Assembly: GCA_026770575.1 (NCBI GenBank)
Contig: MU657164.1
Coordinates: forward strand, 165,650-181,624
From: Pelagophyceae sp. CCMP2097
Taxonomy: Eukaryota > Sar > Pelagophyceae
Direction of reading: 5' to 3'
DNA length: 15,975 nt
This document shows, piece by piece, positions 1-10,600 of the stretch. The notes under the pieces are model-generated. The model did no database searches. It was not told the DNA's origin and was given only the letters and a program-made list of their open reading frames with translations. Position numbers and translations under genes: made by a program. Each line of letters opens with the position of its first letter. The first letter of the stretch is position 1.

Positions 1-75
1 AGGGGCCGTCTCGAGGGGCCGTCTCGAGGCGCCGATCGAATGGCCGTCGAAAGGGGCCGTCTCGAAAGGCCGCCT
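1..75. repeat. 12-bp tandem repeat, GGGGCCGTCTCGA type
   Basis: GGGGCCGTCTCGA recurs about five times with variants (TGGCCGTCGAAA). It is cut by the left window edge. Confidence 0.7.
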
Positions 76-329
76 TGAGTTTCTTCGGAGCCTTTCGAAA
101 GGGCATTCTTTCGGCGCCGTTCTCTTCGGGGGCCGTCTCTTCGGAGCCGTCTCCAAAGGGACCGTCGTTGAGCCACACAGTGTGGAGATGGACGACGTCG
201 CTTCTCGGCGCCGCTGGGCGATGGCGAGAAGGGCCGCCCTTGAGAGCATTTCGAAACGTTCTCGGCGCGTTCGGCCTTTGCGCGACTCCTTTGGTGACTT
301 GCCTCTTTCGAGGGGCCCTCCAACGCCCC

Positions 330-560
330 GTCAAAACGGCCCCTCTGTCAAGACGGCCCCTTCTCAACGGCGCCTTTTCGAGACGGCCATCGAGACGGCG
401 CCTTGTTGGCCCCTCGAGACGGCGCCTTGAGACGGCCACTCGAGGACAGTGCTCGCAGGCGCCCCTTCTCAACGGCCCCTTCTCAACGGCGCCTTCTCAA
501 CGGCCCCGCCTCAAAGGCCCCTTGTCGACGACGCCTTGTCGACGGCGCCTTTGTCAAAAG
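330..560. repeat. Degenerate 12-bp array, CTTCTCAACGGC type
   Basis: Successive CCCCTTCTCAACGGC, CGAGACGGCGCC, CTTCTCAACGGC and CTTGTCGACGGC blocks share a 12-bp period and an ACGGC core. Confidence 0.65.
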
Positions 561-2534
561 GCCCCTCGATCTTTGGGCCCCTTTTTCGGCGGCCCTTTTT
601 CAACGGCAACGGCGGCCGCTCTTTTTCCGGCGCACGGCTACGTGCCGCAGAAGCCGCCCCGTCTTCTCAAGGCCCCTATTCAGCGACTCGAGCGTTGGCA
701 GAGAGCCGCTTACCCTCGTGCCTTTGCTAGATGGGCAGCGCTGTATGGCTCCTCCACTTTGGCGGCCTTGTTCTTCGGGGGGCTTGTCGACGGGGCCGTC
801 TCGAACGTGACGGGGGGTCGTTTCAAGGAGGCTTCTGATTTTTGTTTGTTTGAAAACCATTTCTTCGACGCTCGCATTCGGGCCCGACGTTTGGATTCGG
901 CCTTTGGTGCGCTCGAATTCGGCGCCTTGTCGACGGCGCGTTGTATGCCCCATGTCGACGGCGCCGCCGCGGCGTCTTCAACAAAGCCGCGTTGACGAGT
1001 GAGGGGCCGTCTTCCAACGGGCCTTTTGATAGGGCCCCGTCGAAAAACGCGGTCGAATCCCGGGATCGGCCCACGGGACGACTTCGGCGCGTGATGCCAA
1101 GGGACCCTTTTTGGGGGCACGAGTTCACTCGCCATCCTTGTTCGCCCGTCTCCGTTGCGCAGTCGACCCGATGCAAATCCTTTCCCAACGGCGTCGAAAG
1201 GCCCACCAACTCGTGCAGATTTTTGGATTTGTTTCGGGCGCCTCGGAAAGTGTGCCACGGCGGGGTTTGCGGCCCGGGACCCAGACGGCCGGACCCGAGC
1301 GCAAACCAACGTACGAATTCGTGACGGCCGAGGCCACTCTTCCGACGGCCCAAACAAATCCGATTCGCGGGGCCCCCAAGAGCTCGTCCTCCCAAGGGCC
1401 GTCTCTCAGAGGGTCTAGACGGGCGGCCCCGTTCAAAGGGCCCCGTTCAAACGGCCCCGTTCAACGGGGCCTTCGCGAGTCGGCTCCTCTGCGAGGAGCG
1501 ACCCCGGGTTCGCCATACAGTGCGTCTACGGAGGCTCCCTGCGCGAACCTGTGCATCGCTTCGCCGTACACTGTGGATTCGGCGGCTCAAAGTGGCCCTC
1601 GCAAGGCCCCTTTTTCGAATGCGGCTCGAAACGGCCACTTCGCGGGGGGGTATTGGCCCTCGGTTTCCGAAAATAGATGGCCTTTTTGGCAGTGTGCCCT
1701 CTCTGAAGCAGGGCGCCTTTTCGCACTCTTTTTGGGGCGGTGTCAACAAGCGCGTTGCGAGGGTGATGGACCGCCCGCCGACTCGAGAAAGCCACCCTGT
1801 TCACCAAAGGGCCTTGGAGACCGCAGAGGAGTGGCCGTCGACAAGGGGGGGCCCTTCAAGACGCGGAGATGCAAGCAGCCTGCTCTTTGTGCCCCGAAGA
1901 CAAGGGCTTTTCAAGCGCCCGTACAGGGGAGCCGCCTTTTCAAAGAGCCGCCGCCGCTTCCGAGGCCCTGCTCTTCGTCTCTTCCACGCTTCGGAGGGGC
2001 CCTTGCGGTATGCCGCCTTCCCTTGCGGCGCTTCTTCAGACTTTGGACCGTCTGCCTTGAGACGACTTTGCCCTTCGAAAAAGGCCCCGTAACAGCCTTT
2101 TTCGCCAGTTGGAAGAGTCTCCGTTGAAGAGGGCCCTGTTCTCAACACCGGGTTGTGCATCGAGCCCCGTCGACTGGGAGGCCCCGCAAAGGCAGTTCAA
2201 CAGCGTGCACACCGGCGCCCTTTGAAAGGGACGGTCGAACCGCGTCCGTCGACGAGAAAGGGGCCCGTGAAAGACCGCTCCCAGCGCCAGGAAACCCGAG
2301 GGCCGCCTCCAAAGGGCCCCTTGCCGCAAAGGCTCCTCTCCCGGGCCGCGCATGCACTCGAAGAATGGCGGCAAAAGGCGTTCAACCAAAGTCCGCTTTT
2401 GAAACCGCTCTAAAATGCCCGTTGAAGAAACCCGCCTCGAAATCCGTCGAGGAGAGACCGAACCGTCGTCGGAGGAGCCGTTGCCGAAACCCTCTTTGGA
2501 GCAAGGCGCTCGGCAACGTCGCATCTTGGCCCGA

Positions 2535-2690
2535 TTCGGAAAGGGGCCGTTGAAGACCGGGCCCGTTTCGGAAAGGCCCGTTGAAGACCGGGCCCGTTAC
2601 GGAAAGGCCCGTCTTCAGAAGGGCCCGTTTCGGAAAGGGCCGTTGAAGACCGGGCCCGTTTCGGAAAGGCCCGTTGAAGACCGGTTTCGG
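2535..2690. repeat. Tandem repeat, about 30 bp, with GTTGAAGACCGGGCCCG unit
   Basis: Units read TTCGGAAAGG-CCCGTTGAAGACC-GGGCCCG and recur four to five times with small length changes; one copy has GTCTTCAGAAGGGC instead of GTTGAAGACCGGGC. GAAGAC and GTCTTC make part of it self-complementary. Confidence 0.8.
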
Positions 2691-3955
2691 CCCTGTCCAA
2701 AGCCCACGCGCCGGGGCGTTTTCGTTCTTGCGACCGCTTCGTCGCAGCGGTCGCAGAGGGCCCCTTTCGCCACGGGTCCGGGAAGCGGGGCCCTTTGTGC
2801 GCCGTTGCCCGGCCGTAAAAAGCGCCGAACAAGATGCCTCGAAAAGCGCCCAAACAGCCCCCTCGAAAAGACCACCCTTTGTGAACTTTCCGTCGAAAAG
2901 CGCCGTATTTTGAAACACGACGCACTGCGCCCAAAGTGGCTCCAACGGAGACCACGACGCCCCGAGACGCGGCCCCGAAAAAGGCCCCTAAACGGCCCCG
3001 TCTCCCAGATGGCCCGCAAAAACCCCACATAGGATTCGAAAACAAGGCCATCCGTCGTGGGAAAAGCCGCGCCCGGCTCCGACGTCTGGCAGGTCCACCC
3101 GGGCCCGTCCCCTTGCGACAACTCGCTGCGACCCAGTGCCGCGACGAGGGTCCCTTCTCGAGACGACGTCCCCAATTGAGGTCCCTGAAACGCAGCCTCG
3201 ATGAGAGCCGTTGCACCATCGGCAGCACCGTGTGGCTCCCGGGCCACGTAGCCGAAACGCAGTTGAGAATGCGCCTCGTTCGACGCGAGGGCGGGCCACA
3301 ACGGAACCGACGGTGCCGAGTGGGGAAACGCGGAACCCCCGTCGAGGCCACGCCCTGCATTCGACCGAGGTCCCAAAGACGAAAGGCATTCGAAAACTAA
3401 GAATGCTCTGCGACTCTGATGCATTTTGAGAATCGGCCGCAACGGCTTCCAACACCAGGGGCGACTCTGAGCAAGGTCGCCTTCAAGAACGTCGTCCAAC
3501 TCGAGTTCCCTCGACGGTCTTCTTTCCCGCCACTTTTCAAAAATTCGGCCCGTGTCCATGACTTGAGAGGGTCCCTTCCGGGGCCGTCATCGACAGTATG
3601 GCTCCCTGATTTGCACCGTCGCGATTCCGGCCACGGGGGCCAGAATTCGTTTTGGAGACGCGCCTTTTCTGCGGCCGTGTTCCATACAGTCGTGCGACCG
3701 GCTCATCGGCCCCGGAACAGGCCCGATAAAGAACCACGGGCCCCGGAGGACCCAGACAGGCAAATCCGGAGGGGTGCAATCCGCCATCATCAACAAGGAC
3801 CCTTTCCAAGCCGTCCGAGGGGACAGTCGAGAGGGCGAATTTACGGCGGAGACGTCGTCTTCAAGGACCGCCGAGAAGGGCCGTCAACAAGGGCCGACTC
3901 TCCAAGGCCGTCGAGAAGGCCGAGTGCAAGTTTCGAGGGCCGCTTTTGGGACCGT

Positions 3956-4135
3956 CTCTAGGGCCGTCGAGAAGGCGGCCTCGAGACCGCCTCGACGCCC
4001 GTCTGCAGGGCCGTCGAGGAGGCGGCCTCGAGACCGCCTCGAAGTGTAGGGCCGTCGAGAAGGCGGCCTCGAGACCGCCTCGAAGCCCGTCTCTAGGGCC
4101 GTCGAGGAGGCGGCCTCGAGACCGCCTCGAAGGCG
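3956..4135. repeat. Four-copy 42-47 bp repeat with CTCGAG palindrome
   Basis: Copies start at about 3956, 4003, 4046 and 4093, each reading TAGGGCCGTCGAG(A/G)AGGCGG then CCTCGAGACCGCCTCGA. GGCGGCCTCGAGACCGCC is an imperfect palindrome centred on CTCGAG. Confidence 0.85.
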
Positions 4136-4599
4136 TCCTGGAGCCGTCTTCAGGCGACTTTCTCCGGACCGTCTCTCCGGACCAACTCGAGGCGGCCGTC
4201 TCTGCAGGGCCGTCTGCAGGCCGTCTGCATTTCGCCTCGAAGAAGATACCGCCCCTCCGGACCTTGCGGCCGTCTCGGACCTTGCGGCCGTCTCTCCATA
4301 CCGTCGCTCAAACATTCTCAAGGCCGCCTCTCCTCTCCTTTCTGACCGTCAGCAAGGCTTCAAAGACCGTCTCGAGAGTCGCCCCGCCGCAGTTTGGGGC
4401 CTTGCCCGGGCCCGTCTCGAGCGCAAACGGCCCGCACAGTCTCCGTGGGGCGGCCCAACGGCTTCTCCCGAGCGGCCGTTTTCCGGCGAGACCAAAGGAT
4501 CCGTTTGAAAAGGCTGGGGGCCAAACACAAAACACAACAGGGGCCCCTTCTGAAGCGCCAGTCCGGAGACGGCCCTGTATTTCGAAAAAAGAGACGCAC

Positions 4600-4692
4600 T
4601 CGTCGAGTCGCGGAAGGGCCGAGGCGTCGTAGTAGCCCCTCTTGGGCGCCATGGGCAGGTACGAGAGACGGCCGCGATATTCGCGCAGGCAC
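4600..4692 (-). CDS. Sphingosine kinase exon 7: YRGRLSYLP block
   Basis: 93 nt. It completes L302, then reads CLREYRGRLSYLPMAPKRG and a short linker ending LPRLD plus two bases. RxYRGRLxYLP closes the first half of the catalytic region in this family. The exon ends in phase 2 at GTGCGTCTCT (from 4599), the same donor hexamer as five other introns, so an eighth exon is expected further left. No acceptable continuation was found. Confidence 0.9.
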
Positions 4693-7600
4693 CTGGGCGA
4701 GCCTTGTTCGGCGTTTTGAAAACGCGTTTTTGAAAACGCCTTTTGAAACGCCTTTTGGAAACGCACAAGATTCTGCGCAGCGCGGCGACGGTGAATCGGG
4801 CCGGGCCGAGCCAGCGCATGTGCTCCGAGCCCAGATCAATGTCGGCGACGATGGCCCACCTGCCCGCGTTTCCAAAGTTTTTAAAAAAATTAAAAACCAA
4901 AGTTTCAAAAACCACGCACTCGAGCGCCAAGAACGAGGGCGTGTGAGACGGGCCGCCGTGTTCGTACTTGGCCAAGTCGAGGGGCCGAGACTCGCCGCGG
5001 ACGACGTAGTACGCCACGTCGGCGGCCTAGTCGGTCCAAGTCGAAAGGCCTGGTCGAAACCGCTTCGACATTTTCTCTGGCGTCGGCAAGGCCGTCTTTT
5101 TCGAAATGTGACAAGGCGAAATGCCAGCTTTTGCCACCCCAAAGTCGTGCCTCGAGTCGCTCCCATTTGTCGATGATGGCCGCCGCACGCCAAAGGCGCC
5201 CTTGAAAGGCCTGCACCGCGCCTTTGGCGAGCATTCGGCGCACAAACCGCAAAAAAGTCTGCAGCCAGAGTGATGAAGCGCGCCAAAGGCCGCGGCCGTC
5301 CGCCCGGCCCCAAAGAAAGTGTCCCTCGCGAGGCCCCAAGGGCCGCACAACGGACCGCATACGACCAGCCGGCGCGGAAAGGGCGAATCAGGCCCCTCGA
5401 GATGGGACCATCTTCTCGAGGCGGCAAGGAGCGCCGTTTTCGGCCGAGGGAAACCGATTTCCAACCGTCTTCGAGGCCCGTATTTGCACGGTGCGGCGGG
5501 CCTTCGTCTCCGGACTCGTCTCCGGACAACAAATTCAGAGAGAGTCGGCGCGCCTTTGGACGAAACTCTTTTGTCTCGGGGCCAACGTCTCCGGGGGCCG
5601 ACGTCTCCGGGGGCCGCCGTTTCCGCCGTTTCCGGGGGCACCGTCTCCGGGGGCCGCCGTTTCCGGGGGCCGCCGTTTCCAGGGGCACCGTCTCCGGGGG
5701 CACCGTCTCCGGGGGCACCGTCTCCGGGGGCCGCCGTCTCCGGGGCCGCCGTCTCCGGGGGCACCGTCTCCGGGGGCACCGTCTCCGGGGGCACTGTCTC
5801 CGGGCCGCCGTCTCCGGGGGCCGCCGTCTCCGGGGGCACCGTCTCCGGGGGCACCGTCTCCGGGGGCACTGTCTCCGGGCCGCCGTCTCCGGGGGCCGCC
5901 GTCTCCGGGCCGCCGTCTCCGGGGGCACCGTTTCCGGGGGCACCGTCTCCGGGCCGCCGTCTCCGGGCCGCCGTCTCCGGGGGCACCGTCTCCGGGGGCA
6001 ACCGTTTCCAGGGGCACCGTCTCCGGGGGCCGCCGTTTCCGGGCCGCCGTTTCCGGGCCGCCGTCGGACTCTGCTATGTCGGCCCTTTAGCGCTTTGAAG
6101 CCATTTTGAATGCCGGGGCCATCTCCTCTTCGGCGCCCATTCTTGATAGGGCCGAAGATTCGCTCTTCACGGGCCCATCCGAGGTGCGGTCCCGCACTTG
6201 CCATGCCAAAGGCGCACTTTCCAAAGGCCTCTTGGGCACGTTTCTGAATCCGTGGCACGGGCCCGGCGGCACTTTGGAAACGTCTTCTGAAGCGCGCGCT
6301 CGACGGCCCTCGTTCGTTGACACACGGGCCCGTCGACGCACTTTCCCGGCAATCTCAAGCGCCCGTGCCGCAAGCGTTTCTTGAGGAAAGGCCCGTTGGG
6401 AAAGGCCCGTTGGAAAAGGCCGTTGCAAGGAAAAACGCCCGTGGACCGTCGGCAAGGGCCATTCGGAAAGGGGCGCATTCGGCAAGGGCCGTATTCGGCA
6501 AACTGTTCAAGGACCAGGCGGCAACTCTTTCAGCGTCGTCTGACAAAAACGCAAGGCCGCCTCGAGAAGCCGCCGGGGCCGACAGCGCGCTCTCGACGGC
6601 CCAAAAGGCCCCAGAAAGAAAACCCGTCAGAATTTTGCGGCCCTTTGGGGCCCTTTTGCGCCTTTTTAAAAACGTGTTTTCAAAATGTTCAAAAACGTGG
6701 GTGGGCAAGACCATGCCGCCCACTTGGCGCAAAAGGGCCGTTTCGAAGCGCCCGACGGAGCAAAACCGTTTCGAGGGCACCTTTCGGGTCTTGCAACTTG
6801 GTGGTTCGCACTCTGGCATGAGGGTGGCATCAGGGGCCTCGTTCGGGCGGTCCCCTCTGCCCCGATCAAGAAAAAGGGCGATGGAGGGCCCTCGCCACAT
6901 TGCAAGGCCGAGTGACCGTCCTTCGGGCACCGAATTCGGGCCCTTGCTGTTGTGGCTCGTCGTCTTTTTAAAGTGGGCCCCGCAAAAGGACGAGGGACAC
7001 AAGTCGACGGCGCTCCCCGGTCATTCTTGAACCTGAGGCGCCACTCTCCACGGTCAAAGCTTCAAAGGCATCGATTGAGCCGAGATGCTTCCCCCTCGCA
7101 AGAGCATGGCTGGAAAAGGTGCGAATCGCGCGAGCGGCGTTTCCAACTCGCCGCTGTTCAACGGAGCTTTTTGGTGGCGTCCAACGGAGCTTTTTGGCGG
7201 CGTCTTGAATCTCAAAAGGGCCATTCATCGAACGAGGGGTCCTCAGGGCGAGTTTTATGGATGAAAAACGCAGCCCTAAAAAACGGACCGTTTTGAGATG
7301 CACGTCTCGCATTCGACGCGCGTCTTCAGCGAGTTGGAAAACGCATCGCTGAATGGCCCCTTTTCCAGCGATGCCTCTTTGAACATTTGATAGGGGCTCG
7401 CAAAGTTTATTGTGGACAAAGGAAGACGTCTGTTATCGCAGCAGACCAGCTCCGGGTGAGGCTCCGGGAAAACGGCCCGAATTCGGCGGCATTTCAAAAA
7501 GCGACACGACGCGGGTGGGCTCTGCCGCCATGTTGGCCCGCTTTGCCGCACCGCACGACCTGCCGACAAGCGGCCCGGGGAGCGTGATCAGTCGAGAGCG

Positions 7601-10600
7601 GCCCCGGAGCGGCGCCGAAAATACTCGCTGCAAATGTTCGCCGAATCGGGTCCTTTTTGGGCAGGCGCGTAATTCGGCGTGCGGCGCGATGTTCGTGTGA
7701 CTTCAACGGACTTCGTGCCTTGGTGGCTATTTCGGCGCCCAGCGGCCCAGTTGGTCCAAGGGCCGCGCTTCTCGAAGGTCGGATCTTGGGCCGTTTCCAG
7801 AGGGCACTTTTCCAACGGGCCCGAGATGATCGGCCCGCTCTGATCGGCCCGAGCGACCATCCAAGCGACCTTTTTGGCCCAACAGGACGCAGTCCAAAGG
7901 GCAACGACCGTCGAGAGAAACCGTCCCTTGGGGGACCGTCCCTTTTGGGGGACCGTCCACAAAGGGACCTTTCGAGCGACCGTCCCTTGGAAACGTCCCA
8001 AAGGGGCCGTCCAAAGAAACCGCCAAAGAAGGGACCATCCGGGGGACCGTCCAAAACAAGAGTTCAAAGATCCGCCCGAAAGACCGTTCCTTTGGGACCG
8101 TCCGAAAGACCGTTCCTTTGGGACCGTCGCAGAGGGACCGTCCGAAAGACCGTTCCAAGGGACCGTTCCAAGGGACCGTTCCAAGGGACCGTTCCAAGAG
8201 ACTGTCCGAAAGACCGTTCCAAGGGACCGTCCCAAGGGACCGTTCCGTTGGGACCGTTCCTTTGGGACCATCCAAACGACCGTCCGAAAGACCGTTCCTT
8301 TGGGACCGTTCCAAGGGAAGTGTCCAAAGCAGCATTCCAAAAGCACCTGTTCTTTTCGCCCGCCCTTTTCGCCCGCCCGAGAGCGCCCGTCTCCGGGCGT
8401 CGCATTCGGGGCATCATTCCGGCTCCCGCCGAATCTGCTTCCTCGGGGCAAGTGGTCGCACCGAGTCGATTTGGCCAAAGTTCAAGGATATCGCATTCAA
8501 AGGGCGGCTTGCGCGCCGCGGCCAAATCGACTGCGCTCCGTGAACCGGGTCATTTCGAGATTGTGGAGCACGGCGTCGTTCCCCCACGTGGTTCGCGGCG
8601 TCGGTTCCACCGCGCGGTTTCCACCGCGCGGTTTCCGTGGAGCCTCGTGGGAATGTCCCTCGTGGTGTGGTGAACATGGCCTTTGGCCAAGCTTGCATCC
8701 TATTTGCGGCCAAAAGGGCTTCGACAGCGGGCGCACCGCAGGATTCGCTCACAGTGACGAGGCGCACCGCAGGATTCGCTCACAGTGCCGAGGAACCCCG
8801 GGTCCGTCCGCCCGTAAGAGACGGCGCCCCTCGTAGAGACCGCACAAAGGGGTGCAGATGCGGTCGAGGGCACGAGTTGACCAAAGCACCGTCCGAAAGG
8901 AACCGCCCGACGCAACTCGACTAGGGGACCACCCTTCTCTCGAGGTCCTCTGCCTCCAAAGGGACGTCTCCCGAGGGGCCGCAGTACTCGAAAAGCGGCC
9001 CTCCAAACGACCCATGGACCGCCGCCGCAGAGGGGCCGTCCAAAGGGACCCTCCAAGAGAGCTGTCCAAAGGAACCGTCCAAAAGAAAAGTCCAAAGGAA
9101 CTGTCCAAAAGAAAAGTCCAAAGGAACCGTCCAAAGCAACTGTCCAAAGGAACCGTCCAAAGGAACCGTCCAAAGGAACCGTCCAAAGGAACTGTCCGAG
9201 CGACTGCCCAGGGGAATCCCGACGGGAGCCCTACCTCAAAAATTGTATGGCTCCCCGCACAAGACCGAGCGGCCACGTGACGTCTCCGTTGCGACGAAGC
9301 GGGCACGCGACGTCGCGGTTTCGGCGGTGAAGACATTCGGCGAGTTCCGGTTGGCCTCTTTGTCGGCGGCGGTTTCTTCTGAACCGGACATGGCTCTCAT
9401 CGACCAGAGGGTGTGCGGGGAGGGTTCGCAACACCCCTCCGAGTTTGGCAACGAAGCCCGTGGGAAAGGGCCCGGGTCCCAAAAAGCCACCCAGGGACGT
9501 TGTTCGGCACTGGCGCTCGGGGCAGGGATTCGATCCCGTCTGCTGCGGGGCAGGGATTCGGGGCGGCAGTCCAAGGGCGGAGATGCCGGCGCGACGAAGC
9601 GGGAGCCGAATGGCCCGCCGGTCCGCAGAAGGGCCACTCTCGACAGCGTTGTATCCGGGTCGCAGCACAGAATCGCCGGAAACGAACGCCGCAACCCGAC
9701 GTGAGACGGGCTTCTCAACGGGCCCCTAAGACCGCTCTCGAAAGGCACTGTGTAATGCGAACCGGGCCAACTCTGTTGCGACGGTGCAATTCAGCAAGCC
9801 AGACGGTGCATAAAGGCTCCCGGCCCAGGCTGCGGGGAACTTTACAAATCCTCCGGGATGGCCCAAGCCGACCGCAGTTTCAACCGCGCCGCAATCTTCA
9901 GAGTCCAAAGGGCCAAAAGTCCCAAGGGCCAACAGTCGAAGCGCCCGTCGCAGAGATATTCGCGACGTTGCAAGAGAAGTGTCCTCTGGGCCGTCCTTGC
10001 CGACGGGGCCGTCGTCCACGAGGCTTCTGGGCGCCGGTTCTTGGGCGCCGCCTCTTGGGCGCCGTTGCCTCTTAAGCGCCGTTGCCTTTGGGCGCCGTTG
10101 CCAACGGCCTTTTCAACGGGGCCGTGTTTCACCGGGGCCTTGCCAACGGAGCATGCCGCCTTTGAAGTTGCGCGTTTGCACGGCCCACAAGCGACGTTGC
10201 GACGTTGTCGAGGGGCAGGACACGGGGGCCGGATTGAACAGCCGCACCGGCGACGGTCCTCCGGGACACGTTGCGCTTCTGCTGCGCGACGACAGTACTC
10301 TTTCGACGCCACTCGCACGGCCGAATGATAAGGCTCTTTTCACCGCCCCTTTTCACCGCCCCTCTCGAGCGCCGGGGTGCTCTCAAGAGACCGCAAAGGG
10401 CGTCTCCCAAGGCGAGCCTCCGGATGCGACCGGATGCGAGCCGCCCAGGGGACGTCGCATTCGGGGCCGGTAAAAAAAAGTCCAGTCTCAAAGGGGCCGT
10501 CTGAGAAGGGGCCGTCTCTTCCGACGGCCATCCAAGGGCCATCCAACGGCCTTCGAACTCGTCTTTCCAACGTTCCAAGAGCCGCGTTTTGAGCCGCCGC

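Larger units (their letters stand above)
1..4599. other. Repeat-rich stretch without a recognised gene (intron 7 or 3' flank)
   Basis: It begins at the GTGCGTCTCT donor after exon 7 and runs to the window edge. I looked on both strands for the missing C-terminal kinase block and for any other domain and found none. The sequence has the same style as intron 4: plus-strand GGCCGTC, GGCCCGTT and TTCTCAACGG repeats interspersed with irregular GC-rich DNA. Positions 1000-2530 and 2700-3900 are less regular but still carry no recognisable protein. Confidence 0.6.

Noticed and set aside
75..995. A 306-codon plus-strand frame at the left edge
   Set aside because: It is composed of translated 12-bp GC-rich repeats, with overlapping open frames on both strands and no domain.
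4573..4599. A 27-nt intron after exon 7 ending ATACAG
   Set aside because: It is far shorter than the other introns, and the continuation (GRLRTGASEGAP...) does not resemble the expected kinase block.
5582..6066. A CRISPR-like array
   Set aside because: The repeats are contiguous 15-mers without unique spacers, in a eukaryotic intron.
4360..6258. A 632-codon minus-strand open frame of arginine/proline repeats
   Set aside because: It is a by-product of the 15-bp array, which leaves several frames open. The real kinase exons 5-7 overlap it in part but use other frames and introns.
6087..6485. An extra exon ending at GTGCGT (6333) after the peptide ETLAARALEIAGK
   Set aside because: No conserved kinase residues are missing between exons 4 and 5, and no matching acceptor or domain supports it.
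9518..9560. A tRNA-like GGGATTCGATCCC segment
   Set aside because: The bases flanking the TTCGATC loop do not form a proper T stem and no acceptor or anticodon arm can be drawn. It is a short GGGGCAGGGATTCG duplication.
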